From Alphaproteobacteria bacterium (GTDB lineage Bacteria > Pseudomonadota > Alphaproteobacteria > Micavibrionales > Micavibrionaceae), in NCBI GenBank assembly GCA_030432025.1, contig JAUIIA010000005.1, forward strand, positions 1-64,000: a stretch of DNA of 64,000 nt, given 5' to 3'. The notes under the pieces were generated by a model that was given only the letters and a program-made list of their open reading frames with translations, had not been told where the DNA came from and did no database searches. This document shows positions 26,064-35,480 of the stretch, piece by piece; position 1 is the first letter of the stretch; the number at the start of each line of letters is the position of its first letter. A program made the position numbers and the translations under genes.

Positions 26064-26568
26064 CAGCATTCTTCTCGGCGCATGTGCCGCCGTGTTGGTG
26101 CTTTCCGGCTGTAACACTGCGAAGGAACAGTTAGGACTTGAAAAAGAGAGCCCCGACGAGTTTCAGGTTGTGAAACGCGCCCCACTAGAATTACCGCCGA
26201 CCTATAGCTTGCGCCCGCCTACACCCGGCGCGCCAAGACCTCAGGAACAAGCCGTCATTGAAGAAGCACGGGAAACCGTTTTCGGTGAACAGGGCACAGT
26301 GGCGAAAGATGTGTCTTCAAGCGAAAGCGCTTTGCTACAACAAGCAGGCGCAACCCGCGTAGACCCGAATATCCGCGCCCGCGTAGACAAAGAATCTGCA
26401 GAGCTGAAGCCGGAACAGCCTGTGGTCAAAAAGCTTTTGAATATCGGCAAGGATCAGGAACCGGGAGCCACCGTCGTGGACGCCGATAAGGAACTGGAAC
26501 GCATTCAGGCGAACAAGGCTGAAGGCAAGCCCGTAACCGAAGGCGAAACGCCTTCAATCGAACAATAG
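26017..26568 (+). CDS. bamF: BamF-like outer membrane assembly lipoprotein (DUF3035)
   Basis: The protein has a lipoprotein signal with lipobox VLSGC, then the motif SPDEFQVVKRAPLELPP and a run of Leu, Pro and Arg that are typical of the alphaproteobacterial DUF3035/BamF family, a lipoprotein of the BAM complex that inserts beta-barrel proteins in the outer membrane. The remainder is polar and probably largely disordered. The start is uncertain: ATG 26017 follows GAGA at usable spacing, and ATG 26038 is also possible. It overlaps the lspA end. Confidence 0.8.
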   Translation: MLHTMMLMKQTLKKRNSILLGACAAVLVLSGCNTAKEQLGLEKESPDEFQVVKRAPLELPPTYSLRPPTPGAPRPQEQAVIEEARETVFGEQGTVAKDVSSSESALLQQAGATRVDPNIRARVDKESAELKPEQPVVKKLLNIGKDQEPGATVVDADKELERIQANKAEGKPVTEGETPSIEQ

Positions 26569-26576
26569 TTTTCTTT

Positions 26577-28016
26577 ATGAAGCGAACATTTTTCAAAACT
26601 TTAAGTCTTCTGGCTTTGCTGGTCACGGTTGATAGCCAGCTTGTACATGCGCAAAGTCTGGAAGCAGAGCGCCCCGCCATTCCGGAGCAAAAGAAAGAGA
26701 AAGGCGATAAGGTTTTCAACGCGGAAACCTTTATGCTTGATAACGGTTTGGAAGTTGTCGTTATCCCGAATAGCCGCGCCCCCGTTTTGACGCAAATGGT
26801 TTGGTACAAGGTCGGCGCGGCCGATGAACCGATCGGTACATCCGGTATTGCCCACTATCTGGAACATATGCTGTTCAAAGGGTCGAAGCAGGTTGGCGGA
26901 CGTGACCTTGCACCCGGGGAGTTTTCGGAAATCATCCGCAGCATGGGCGGCAATGACAACGCCTTTACCTCTCAGGATTACACGGCCTATTTCCAATCCG
27001 TTCCGTCCGAACATCTGGAAACGGTTATGCGAATGGAAGCGGGCCGCATGATGGAATTTGTCGTGCCGCGCGACGCTTTTGAATCCGAGCGACAAGTCAT
27101 TCTGGAAGAACGCCGCCAGCGTACGGACAACGATCCGCGCGGACAATTTGGCGAGCAAATGGCTGCGGCCGCTTATGTGAACCACCCGTACAGCATTCCG
27201 GTCATTGGCTGGAAACACGAAATGGAAGTACTGTCTTACGAAGATGCCAAAGGCTTTTTCGATAAATGGTATGCGCCAAATAACGCGATCCTTGTTGTTT
27301 CAGGTGATGTAACACCGGCTGAAGTATTCGAAAAAGCGATCGACATTTACGGCAAAATTCCGAAAAAAGATGTGCCAAAGCGTGAGCGCCCGAGATCACC
27401 GGAACTCAATTCCCGCACACTGGTTACACTGGACCATCCGGCGATTAAGCAAGCTGTCGTACAGACCTTGTTCCGCGTGCCCAGCGCGCGTCAAAGTCTG
27501 GAAGATGCGAGAGCCTTGGAGGTTCTGGAAGAAATTATGGCGGGCGGCCCATCATCACGCCTTTACCAGTCACTGGTCACAAAACAGAAAATTGCATCAG
27601 GCGCAGGCCTGTCATACCGCAGCACATCTTGGGATGACGGCAGTGTGTATGTTTACGCAACACCATTGGCGGGACAAACCCTTCGCGGTGTCCATCAGGC
27701 ATTAATGGAAGAACTGCGTCTGCTCATTAAAGACGGTGTTACGGAAGACGAATTAGACAGCGCGAAAAGCACAATGAGCGATAAGGCCATTTATGCCCGC
27801 GACAGTTTGACCGGACCCGCGATGATTATCGGCCTTGGTTTGAGCACAGGTGAGAAGATCGAGAATATCGAACACTGGCCCGATGAAATCGCCGCCGTTA
27901 CTGTCGAGGATATCCAGCGTGTCGCCGAGACGTACCTCAACCCGGATAAATTCACTGCGCACCCACCCGTAAGTGGTTACTTACTGCCGCAAGGTGCAGA
28001 GACAGGAGAAGAGTAA
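26577..28016 (+). CDS. M16 zinc protease, catalytic subunit
   Basis: The 479-residue protein has a signal peptide (about 1-25, ending VHAQ) and an M16 peptidase fold. The inverted zinc motif HxxEH is intact in AHYLEHMLF (His93, Glu96, His97), with a downstream ESERQVILEE stretch that supplies the third ligand. It should cut peptides in the periplasm. M16 enzymes act as two half-shells; the next gene, starting one base before this stop ends (TAATG), encodes the partner half. Confidence 0.92.
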   Translation: MKRTFFKTLSLLALLVTVDSQLVHAQSLEAERPAIPEQKKEKGDKVFNAETFMLDNGLEVVVIPNSRAPVLTQMVWYKVGAADEPIGTSGIAHYLEHMLFKGSKQVGGRDLAPGEFSEIIRSMGGNDNAFTSQDYTAYFQSVPSEHLETVMRMEAGRMMEFVVPRDAFESERQVILEERRQRTDNDPRGQFGEQMAAAAYVNHPYSIPVIGWKHEMEVLSYEDAKGFFDKWYAPNNAILVVSGDVTPAEVFEKAIDIYGKIPKKDVPKRERPRSPELNSRTLVTLDHPAIKQAVVQTLFRVPSARQSLEDARALEVLEEIMAGGPSSRLYQSLVTKQKIASGAGLSYRSTSWDDGSVYVYATPLAGQTLRGVHQALMEELRLLIKDGVTEDELDSAKSTMSDKAIYARDSLTGPAMIIGLGLSTGEKIENIEHWPDEIAAVTVEDIQRVAETYLNPDKFTAHPPVSGYLLPQGAETGEE

Positions 28017-29383
28017 TGATGAAACATAGTCTTTATACTCTGCTCTGCGCATTCTCTTTGTTGATCACGTCAACAGCACAGGCGACCGTACTAGATATAG
28101 AAGAAGTCACAAGTCCCGGCGGGATTACAGCTTGGCTTGTGCAAGATGACAGCGTTCCTGTGATTGCTATGGATTTTGGTTTCAAAGGTGCGGGATCGGT
28201 CCAAGACCCGAAAGGTAAGCAAGGACTGGCGCGCATGTTGTCCAACACGTTGGATGAAGGTGCGGGTTCGCTTGATGGCAAGGAGTTCCAGCAAGCTTTG
28301 CGTGAGAAAGCCATCAGCTTTGGGTTTTCATCGGGTCGCGATAATTTCTCAGGCTCCCTGAAAACACTGACGAAGAATAAAGAGCGCGCATTTGAACTGG
28401 CTGAACTTGCTTTGACCAAGCCGCGTTTTGATAAGGAAGCGGTCGACCGTATGCGTGAGGCGAATTTGAGTCGCATCAAATCATCCCTCGCCGATCCGGG
28501 TTGGAAAGCAGCGCGGCTGTTGAATGACAAGGCTTTTGCAGATCACCCCTATGCTTTAAACAGCGGTGGTACGCTTAGCTCCTTGCAAGGCATTACCTCC
28601 AAGGACCTTGAGAAGTTTCATAAGCGCGTGATCGGTAAGAACAACCTGTATGTTGCTGTGGCCGGTGATATTTCAGCCGAAGAACTTGCCGAGACCCTCG
28701 ACCAGATTTTCGGTGACTTGCCTGATGTAGAGCTAGAGCCTGCAAACGATCATGAGATAAAAAACCAAGGCACGGTCTTTCATTATGAAGATGACATTCC
28801 GCAAACCGTGATCGAGATCATGCAGCCCGGTATTGGCCGCACTGCCCCCGAATTCCAAACCGCGCAGGTCATGAATTTCATCCTCGGCTCTTCAGGTTTT
28901 GGCTCACGCCTGACGAAAGAAATCCGCGAGACGCGTGGTCTGACTTACGGCATTTATTCTTACTTCTACAGCCTTGATCACCTTGACGGTATGGCTGTCT
29001 CGACATCGACCGCGAACGCAAATGTGCCGGAGATGCTGGGGCTTATTAAAGCAGAGTTCGAGCGCATCAAGTCCGAGCCGGTAACGGATAAGGAGCTACA
29101 ATCCGCGAAGTCTTACCTTGTCGGCTCTCTGCCCCTATCCTTGACCTCAACGGATAAAATTGCCGGACTGATGAACAGCCTTCAGCTTGACGGCTTGCCT
29201 AAAGATTACCTCGACACGCGCAATGCCGAAATCGAAGCGACGACAAAAGAGGATGTGCAAGCGCTGGCAGAAAAACTTCTGGACCCTGCTCAATTTGTCA
29301 CCATCCTTGTCGGCAAGGCTGATGGATGGGAAGATCAGGGGCTGGAGCTTCAAACCATAAAAACGTTGCCGAATGTCGAATAA
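28016..29383 (+). CDS. M16 peptidase-like partner subunit, no zinc motif
   Basis: The 455-residue secreted protein (signal about 1-23) has the M16 fold, but the HxxEH position reads ARMLSNTLDEG, so it lacks zinc ligands. The C-terminal half keeps the GSSGFGSRLTKEIRETRGLTYG segment (residues about 295-316) that in two-subunit M16 enzymes supplies the arginine/tyrosine substrate-binding residues. It is the expected inactive half of a heterodimer with the preceding gene. Its 3' end overlaps the pgi start by 11 bases. Confidence 0.9.
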   Translation: MMKHSLYTLLCAFSLLITSTAQATVLDIEEVTSPGGITAWLVQDDSVPVIAMDFGFKGAGSVQDPKGKQGLARMLSNTLDEGAGSLDGKEFQQALREKAISFGFSSGRDNFSGSLKTLTKNKERAFELAELALTKPRFDKEAVDRMREANLSRIKSSLADPGWKAARLLNDKAFADHPYALNSGGTLSSLQGITSKDLEKFHKRVIGKNNLYVAVAGDISAEELAETLDQIFGDLPDVELEPANDHEIKNQGTVFHYEDDIPQTVIEIMQPGIGRTAPEFQTAQVMNFILGSSGFGSRLTKEIRETRGLTYGIYSYFYSLDHLDGMAVSTSTANANVPEMLGLIKAEFERIKSEPVTDKELQSAKSYLVGSLPLSLTSTDKIAGLMNSLQLDGLPKDYLDTRNAEIEATTKEDVQALAEKLLDPAQFVTILVGKADGWEDQGLELQTIKTLPNVE

Positions 29384-30926
29384 CGCCGCCGCACCATTAC
29401 CGACCGAAACACCCGAATGGCAAACCCTGCTGACGCTCTCCGCCTCTGCTCGACAAATGAGCATTCATCAACAGTTTGAAAATGACCCGCAGCGTTTTGA
29501 TAAATTCCATGTCGCGCAAAACGGCGCGCTTTTTGATTTTTCCAAACATCTGATTACGGATGAAATTCTCGCCGCCTTGACCGGGCTTTTATCGTCTTGT
29601 GGTTTTGAAGAAAAAAGAGCCGCGATGGTTTCGGGCGAAGCCATAAACCTCTCCGAAAACCGTGCAGTGTTGCACACGGTGTTGCGCGGCACAGGCACGC
29701 AAAAAGAAGGCGCGCAGGAATTCGTCAAAACATCGATGCACAGCATGATGTGGATCACGAACAAGATCCGCACCGACAATACGATCAAGGATGTGATCCA
29801 TATTGGCATCGGTGGTTCGCATGTCGGCCCTGCTCTAGCTTATGACGCTCTGAAGAATGTCGCTGACGGTCCGAAATTGCATTTCATCTCCAATATAGAC
29901 GGCGCATTTGTGAAGGAGACTTTGTCGAAATGCTCGCCGGACAGCACAGCCGTTATCATTGCATCGAAGACATTCACCACCCAAGAAACGATGGCGAATG
30001 CACATGTAGTCAAAGACTGGATATCCGGTACGCAAAATCTTTACGCCATATCCGACAACACGGATGGAGCACAAAGCTTTGGTGTGCCTGCCGACCATAT
30101 TCTGCCGATGCGTGACTGGATCGGCGGACGATACTCAGTATGGAGCAGCATAGGTTTGCCCGTGGCCATCGCCATCGGGTTCGAGAATTTCACGCATTTC
30201 CTGCGTGGTGCCGCGGATGCAGATCAACATTTCCTGCTCAGCCCGCCTGAGAATAATATTCCCGTACTCATGGCGTTACTGGGCGTTTGGTATCGGAACT
30301 TCATGGATTACAGGGCTCAAGCCATTTTACCGTATGCGCAAGGCTTGGCGAAGTTTCCATTATACCTGCAGCAAGTGGACATGGAATCGAACGGTAAAAG
30401 CGTCAGCAATCAAGGCGCCTTCATCGATTATAAAACGGGTCCTGTTGTATTTGGTGAAGCCGGTACGGATGCGCAGCATACATTCATGCAATGCCTGCAC
30501 CAGGGGACGGATGTCATCCCCGCCGATTTTATTTTGTTCAAGAATGCCAACCACGACCTTCACGGCCACCATACGATGCTGAATGCGAATGCATTAGCGC
30601 AGAGTAAAGCCTTGATGGACGGGCAGGAAAACCAAGCCGAACCGCACAGGCATTTTCCGGGTAACCGCCCTAGCTCCACACTCATTTTAGAGGAGCAAAA
30701 CCCTTATAATCTCGGTCTTTTAATGGCGTTTTACGAGCATAAAATCTTCACTCAGGGCGCAATTTGGGGCATCAACAGCTTCGATCAATGGGGGGTGGAA
30801 CTGGGCAAAACCAACGCTAAAACCATCCTTGAGGCCTTAAAAGCCGAAAATACGTCAATAAAAACAGACTCTTCTACAAAATCCTTACTGAGCCACCTTT
30901 GCGGCAAAAACACCAAAAATTTATAA
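29373..30926 (+). CDS. pgi: glucose-6-phosphate isomerase
   Basis: PGI interconverts glucose-6-phosphate and fructose-6-phosphate. The 517-residue protein has the phosphosugar-isomerase motifs IGIGGSHVGPALAYD near 145-159, SKTFTTQETMANA near 200, DWIGGRYSVWSSIGLP, QQVDMESNGKSV, and the C-terminal NSFDQWGVELGK. All active-site regions appear intact. The start lies within the end of the M16 partner gene. It is an odd neighbour for envelope genes and is probably carried on the same transcript. Confidence 0.96.
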   Translation: MSNNAAAPLPTETPEWQTLLTLSASARQMSIHQQFENDPQRFDKFHVAQNGALFDFSKHLITDEILAALTGLLSSCGFEEKRAAMVSGEAINLSENRAVLHTVLRGTGTQKEGAQEFVKTSMHSMMWITNKIRTDNTIKDVIHIGIGGSHVGPALAYDALKNVADGPKLHFISNIDGAFVKETLSKCSPDSTAVIIASKTFTTQETMANAHVVKDWISGTQNLYAISDNTDGAQSFGVPADHILPMRDWIGGRYSVWSSIGLPVAIAIGFENFTHFLRGAADADQHFLLSPPENNIPVLMALLGVWYRNFMDYRAQAILPYAQGLAKFPLYLQQVDMESNGKSVSNQGAFIDYKTGPVVFGEAGTDAQHTFMQCLHQGTDVIPADFILFKNANHDLHGHHTMLNANALAQSKALMDGQENQAEPHRHFPGNRPSSTLILEEQNPYNLGLLMAFYEHKIFTQGAIWGINSFDQWGVELGKTNAKTILEALKAENTSIKTDSSTKSLLSHLCGKNTKNL

Positions 30927-31004
30927 AATTTTAGGGGATGTTGCGCTAATATAAGGGGCAACTTGGCCAGAATGGCCTAAACCAAGAGCGAAGAAGGCGC
31001 AAAT

Positions 31005-32306
31005 ATGACACTTCCGGTTCCAGATCCGAGCGAACTGTCACCTCTGACTCAAACCGAGTTAGAGGACGTCATCAAGCGTCATACAATGTTTCTTAAAGGC
31101 CAAACAGGCGGCGCGCGGGCCGTTCTCAAATACCGCAATCTTTCCAATCTCGATTTCAACGGCGAAGACCTTTCGCAAGCCGAATTTACTGGCTCGCTTT
31201 TCATTGAGGCCGACCTTGCGGGCGGTACGTTCAAAAGCGCATCTTTTTTCGCGTGTGACATGCGTAACGCCGATATGAGCAACGCCAATTTCAGCCGTGC
31301 TGATTTCCGAGGGGCTTACGTGGCGGGTGCCAATTTATCAGGCGCAGATATGAGCGATGTCGATTTGCGTGAAGGCAAGATCATGAAGCGCGACCAGAAA
31401 GGTATTCTGGAAGACCGCAAACGCTCCGGCGGTATCGGTACGCATACTGTTTTTTCCGGCGCGAAAATGACGGATACGAACATGAAGGGCGCACAAGCGC
31501 ATGCCGCAGACTTTTCCGACACGGATATGTCCGGCGCAAATATGTCAGGTGCCAATGTTAGTGGTGCGAGTTTCCAAGGTGCCAATCTGGCGGAAGCGGA
31601 TATGTCCGATACGGATATGTCCGGTACAAATATGCGCCAATCCATTTTGACAGGCACGAACATGCTGGGCGCCGAGAAGCTCGGCATGGATAACACCGCA
31701 TCAATCACCGAACGGGATATGGGTGACAAGCTCGAAAATCTCGGCAAGACCCTGCCCGAGTTACTTGAGGAGCATACGCTGTGGGTTGCAACGGCGGGTA
31801 AAGCCGGAAGACAGCTTGATTTAAGCGGCTATGACATGCGCGATGTTATTGATTTGCGCCGTTTCCCGCTCACAGCCATTCATTGTGTCGGCGGTAACTT
31901 CCTGTCACAGGATTTACGCAGTGCCGAACTGCAAAGCGCTACGTTTGATCGCTCCGATTTTCGTGACTGCAAGATGATTGAGGCCGACCTGCGCGGTTCC
32001 AGCTTTAAATATGCGCAAATGGCACGGGTGGATTTAACATGCGCCCTGCTCTGCCCGCTCGAATTCAAGAAAGAAGACGGCACCAGCACCATTCAGCGCA
32101 CCGATCTAAGCGGCGCCAATTTCCGCTTTGCCAACATGACGGGTGCCGACTTTAGGGATGTGATCATGATGGGAGTCGATTTGACCAACGCCATCTTGAG
32201 CGGGTGCGATTTTCGCCGTGCCGACCTGACGGGGGCGATCCTGACCAATGCCAAGTTGATCAACTGCAAGATTGATGATGCGATCATCGATCTTAAATCG
32301 CTTTAA
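31005..32306 (+). CDS. pentapeptide-repeat protein with internal duplication
   Basis: The 433-residue protein has three blocks of A(D/N)LxG-type pentapeptide repeats (about residues 46-125, 145-220 and 285-430), which form right-handed quadrilateral beta helices. Before the first and second blocks lies a similar non-repeat element: LEDVIKRHTMFLKG with a GGARAVL stretch, and LPELLEEHTLWVATAG followed by KAGRQLDLSGYD. This suggests duplication of a helix-plus-repeat unit. A charged loop (about 125-150) interrupts the first helix. No signal peptide. Function unknown; related proteins include gyrase protectors and effectors, but nothing shows that here. A GAAGAAGG site precedes the ATG. Confidence 0.85.
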   Translation: MTLPVPDPSELSPLTQTELEDVIKRHTMFLKGQTGGARAVLKYRNLSNLDFNGEDLSQAEFTGSLFIEADLAGGTFKSASFFACDMRNADMSNANFSRADFRGAYVAGANLSGADMSDVDLREGKIMKRDQKGILEDRKRSGGIGTHTVFSGAKMTDTNMKGAQAHAADFSDTDMSGANMSGANVSGASFQGANLAEADMSDTDMSGTNMRQSILTGTNMLGAEKLGMDNTASITERDMGDKLENLGKTLPELLEEHTLWVATAGKAGRQLDLSGYDMRDVIDLRRFPLTAIHCVGGNFLSQDLRSAELQSATFDRSDFRDCKMIEADLRGSSFKYAQMARVDLTCALLCPLEFKKEDGTSTIQRTDLSGANFRFANMTGADFRDVIMMGVDLTNAILSGCDFRRADLTGAILTNAKLINCKIDDAIIDLKSL

Positions 32307-32383
32307 AACTTATCCACTTTCCCAATAGCGGTTTTTAGCGCTTCTTTCTGACAAATCCGCATGGCTGCGTGTATTCTTCCTTT

Positions 32384-34189
32384 ATGTCTATACGTTATCT
32401 GCCAGAAACGCTGATCAATCAGATCGCCGCCGGTGAAGTGATTGAACGCCCCTTCGCCGCCGTGAAGGAGCTGGTCGAGAATGCGATTGATGCGGGCGCA
32501 ACCGATATTGAGGTCGACCTGAAACAAGGCGGAAAGAGCCTGATCGTTATTCGTGATAATGGCTGTGGTATGGACCGTGATGACTTGATAGCAGCTGTCG
32601 ATCGTCATGCCACATCAAAACTGCCCGAAGATGATCTAGTGAATATCACGCATCTGGGCTTTCGGGGTGAGGCGCTTGCATCCATTGCCGCCGTATCACG
32701 CTTATCAATTCATAGCCGCAAGGAAGGCGACAGTGAAGCATGGGCAATATCCGTTGAAGGCGGCAAGAAGGCCGACCCGCAGCCCAGCGCGCACCCGAAA
32801 GGTACACAAATCGAAGTCCGTGATTTATTCTTCGCCACTCCTGCGCGTTTAAAGTTCCTGAAAACCGACCGTGCGGAAAGTATGGCCGTGAAGGATACGA
32901 TTACACGGCTGGCAATGGCGCACCCTGAGATCGGGTTTACATTGATACAAGATGGAAAATCTTCGCTAAAGCTTCCGCGGTCCTTGGATCCGAAGGAACG
33001 TATGCGCGCAATTTTAGGGCGGGAGTTTTCCGAGAATGCGATGGAGATTGATGCCGAGCGTGAAGGTATTCATTTAAGCGGCTTTGCAAGCTTACCAACC
33101 TTGCACCGTGCAACGACGCAACACCAATATCTGTTTGTGAATGGGCGTGCGGTCAAAGACAAACTGTTACATGGCTGCGTTCGCGCGGCATACATGGATG
33201 TTTTGCATTCCGGTCGTCATCCTTTGGTCGCGTTGTTTGTTGATATTACGCCCGAGGATGTTGATGTGAACGTGCACCCCGCCAAAGCCGAAGTGCGGTT
33301 TTCCGACCCCGGTCTGGTGCGCGGGTTGATTATCAGCGCGTTGAAACATGCGTTGAACGAACATGGGCACAAAGCCTCGCGCAGTGTCGGCGATGCGATG
33401 TTGAGCAAATTCCGTCCTGCGAACGGACCCAGCCTGCCGCTGCATCGTGGCAGCAGTCCTGCAGTACCTTCGTCCTATGGACATGGTGGGTTGGCCGAAG
33501 CGGTTCACACACAATACGCACCACAACCACAGTCAGCCCCGATGTTCGAGAGCGCACCCGCCGCCAAGGCCGATCCCGTTATTCAGGATGTGCCACAGGA
33601 GCAAGCCTTCCCGCTTGGTGCCGCGCGTGGGCAAGTGCATGAGAATTACATCATTGCCCAAAATGAAAACGGGTTGGTGATTGTCGACCAGCATGCGGCG
33701 CATGAACGGCTTGTCTACGAACGTTTCAAAAACCAAGTCGCGGAAAGCGGCGTCGAGAAGCAGGGGCTGCTTGCGCCGGAGATTGTTGATCTGGATGAAA
33801 GTGATTGCCAGCGTTTGCTCGACTACGCACCGCAGCTTGCCAAGCTTGGGCTGGATATCGAAAGTTTCGGCAAAAACGCCATAGCCGTACAAAGCGTGCC
33901 GTCTTTACTGGGGCAGCGGGCGGATGTACAGGGGTTATTGCGGGACCTTGCTGATGAAATTGCCGAACGCGACACCGCCGAAGGCCTGGAAGAGCAAATC
34001 AATGCTGTCTTGTCGACTATGGCCTGTCACGGTTCCGTGCGGTCCGGCCGCAGAATGAATGCGGAGGAGATGAATGCACTGCTGCGGCAGATGGAGGAAA
34101 CTCCGCTATCAGGCCAATGCAATCATGGACGGCCCACCTATATTGAATTATCATTAGCCGATATTGAACGTTTATTCGGAAGACGATGA
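32384..34189 (+). CDS. mutL: DNA mismatch repair protein MutL with endonuclease motif
   Basis: MutL links mismatch recognition by MutS to strand cutting. The 601-residue protein has the GHKL ATPase domain with AAGEVIERP, ELVENAIDAGA, DNGCGM and GFRGEALASI near the N-terminus. The C-terminal domain has the DQHA(x)2E(x)4E endonuclease motif (DQHAAHERLVYE, near 435), ACHGS and QCNHGRP (in place of the usual CPHGRP). It is therefore expected to nick DNA itself, as in bacteria without MutH. ATG 32384 gives the standard start MSIRYLPETLINQIAAGEV; five extra residues are possible upstream. Confidence 0.96.
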   Translation: MSIRYLPETLINQIAAGEVIERPFAAVKELVENAIDAGATDIEVDLKQGGKSLIVIRDNGCGMDRDDLIAAVDRHATSKLPEDDLVNITHLGFRGEALASIAAVSRLSIHSRKEGDSEAWAISVEGGKKADPQPSAHPKGTQIEVRDLFFATPARLKFLKTDRAESMAVKDTITRLAMAHPEIGFTLIQDGKSSLKLPRSLDPKERMRAILGREFSENAMEIDAEREGIHLSGFASLPTLHRATTQHQYLFVNGRAVKDKLLHGCVRAAYMDVLHSGRHPLVALFVDITPEDVDVNVHPAKAEVRFSDPGLVRGLIISALKHALNEHGHKASRSVGDAMLSKFRPANGPSLPLHRGSSPAVPSSYGHGGLAEAVHTQYAPQPQSAPMFESAPAAKADPVIQDVPQEQAFPLGAARGQVHENYIIAQNENGLVIVDQHAAHERLVYERFKNQVAESGVEKQGLLAPEIVDLDESDCQRLLDYAPQLAKLGLDIESFGKNAIAVQSVPSLLGQRADVQGLLRDLADEIAERDTAEGLEEQINAVLSTMACHGSVRSGRRMNAEEMNALLRQMEETPLSGQCNHGRPTYIELSLADIERLFGRR

Positions 34190-34761
34190 CACAGAAGCCT
34201 CCTCCAACACCGGACGTTACTCAGGCTAATAAGCCTGAAGGGCAATCTACTATTTTGAATTTATATGCTGTCTTTGGCGTCAGCATGATCCTCTCGGTCA
34301 TGCCTTATGCGGCAGCGGCCGTGCTTTCCCTTATATTCTTTCTGGGGCTTTTGATTGCGGCCTATGTGGTTCGCAGCGACGCGGCGAAGGATAGCTTGAA
34401 GGATAATCACGCGACTTTTATCATCCGCACACTTTGGATCGCGGCTTTCATCTCTATCCCTACGACTTTGGCCGCCGCTGCCTATATGCAGTTCAACATT
34501 GATTACACTGCCTTCGATCCATGTATTGAGTCATTGGCACGTCAAAGCGCCTCGTGGCTGGAAACCGCGCCGCACATGGAAATCTATGCGTTTGTGCAGC
34601 CATGTGTTGAAACATTTCTGGAAATGAACAAGCGGGAATTCATTATGACCGCGCTTATTGCCGGCGGGCCTGTGCTGGCCTACATGGCTTTCAGGTTTAT
34701 AAAGGGCCTATCCCGAGCGATCAGAGGGTACCGTCTGGCGAACCCGCGTACCGTCCTTTAA
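34186..34761 (+). CDS. hypothetical membrane protein
   Basis: The 191-residue protein has a proline-rich cytoplasmic N-terminus, three to four membrane spans (near 28-45, 46-62, 85-104 and 155-172) and two pairs of cysteines in the polar loops. The segment SLKDNHATFIIRTLWIA resembles DUF4870-type small membrane proteins, but I do not claim the family. It overlaps the mutL stop by four bases (ATGA), so is co-translated with it. Its stop shares TTAA with the convergent ATP12 gene. Confidence 0.6.
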   Translation: MTQKPPPTPDVTQANKPEGQSTILNLYAVFGVSMILSVMPYAAAAVLSLIFFLGLLIAAYVVRSDAAKDSLKDNHATFIIRTLWIAAFISIPTTLAAAAYMQFNIDYTAFDPCIESLARQSASWLETAPHMEIYAFVQPCVETFLEMNKREFIMTALIAGGPVLAYMAFRFIKGLSRAIRGYRLANPRTVL

Positions 34762-35474
34762 AGCGTTTCCAGAACCGCACGCGCCGCTTCGAGGTCGCGC
34801 ATCATTTCCGTTTCCTTCTTTTCCTGCATAGGATCGCGGCCGTACTTTTCAGCCTTATACATCTCGTCCTTAAAACGTTCTTCTATATGGGTGGCTTCGT
34901 ACATTGCGCGCGGTTCAAGCTCCTTTTCCACGAAGGCGAGCGCAAGGACCAGAGACCCGGATAGCGGGACGGTAAGTTGCAGGACCGTGAAACGGAGGTC
35001 GTCCATTTCATCCACTGCCGCTTTAACATTCTCATGGGCTTCCGCGTTTTGTTTAAGTGCCGCAATATCCATAGTCGTCTGCAGCTTTTGACCAAAGCGC
35101 TTTTCAAACCAGTCGCACCATGGGTTCCAGAGCTTATCCTGCTCCTCACCCTGTGTCTTTTCCTCCGGCGTATTCGGCGGGGTGCGGTAACAAACCAGAT
35201 CCGTATCGAGATATTTCAGGAGTTGTCCGCGCATCGCCTCTCGTTCTGCCGCGACACGGTCCAGTTGCGTGCTCAGGATTTGTGTGAGCGGCATCGTGTT
35301 CGGATCGATTGTTTCTTCCACCGCCGACCACTCGTTCATCACCAAATTGGCAAGAGCTTCATTGGGCACAAGCATTGTCTTTTTCATCGGTGTTTTAACG
35401 GCCCTTCCGTCCAGCAAAATTTGCCAGCCTTCGGGCGTTTTTTCGGTGCTTACCAGCGTATAAAAACGTTTCAT
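34758..35474 (-). CDS. ATP12 family F1-ATPase assembly chaperone
   Basis: The 238-residue protein matches the ATP12 family, chaperones that bind the F1 alpha subunit before assembly, found in alphaproteobacteria and mitochondria. Visible motifs are GWQILLDGRAVKTPMK near 16-31, LANLVMNEWSAVEETIDP, MPLTQILSTQLDRV, LLKYLDTDLVCYR, and PWCDWFEKRFGQ. The segment VPLSGSLVLALAFVEKELEP follows. No signal; cytoplasmic. It is six bases upstream of the AsmA-like gene stop in the same orientation, downstream in transcription. Confidence 0.9.
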   Translation of the reverse strand: MKRFYTLVSTEKTPEGWQILLDGRAVKTPMKKTMLVPNEALANLVMNEWSAVEETIDPNTMPLTQILSTQLDRVAAEREAMRGQLLKYLDTDLVCYRTPPNTPEEKTQGEEQDKLWNPWCDWFEKRFGQKLQTTMDIAALKQNAEAHENVKAAVDEMDDLRFTVLQLTVPLSGSLVLALAFVEKELEPRAMYEATHIEERFKDEMYKAEKYGRDPMQEKKETEMMRDLEAARAVLETL

Positions 35475-35480
35475 GATTGA

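Noticed and set aside
28016-29383. M16 gene without HxxEH as a pseudogene
   Set aside because: Frame is intact with signal peptide and the partner-subunit RETRGLTYG region; inactive partner halves are normal in two-subunit M16 enzymes.
30927-31004. terminator after pgi based on GGCC/GGCC
   Set aside because: Only a four-base stem without a T-run; too weak to list.
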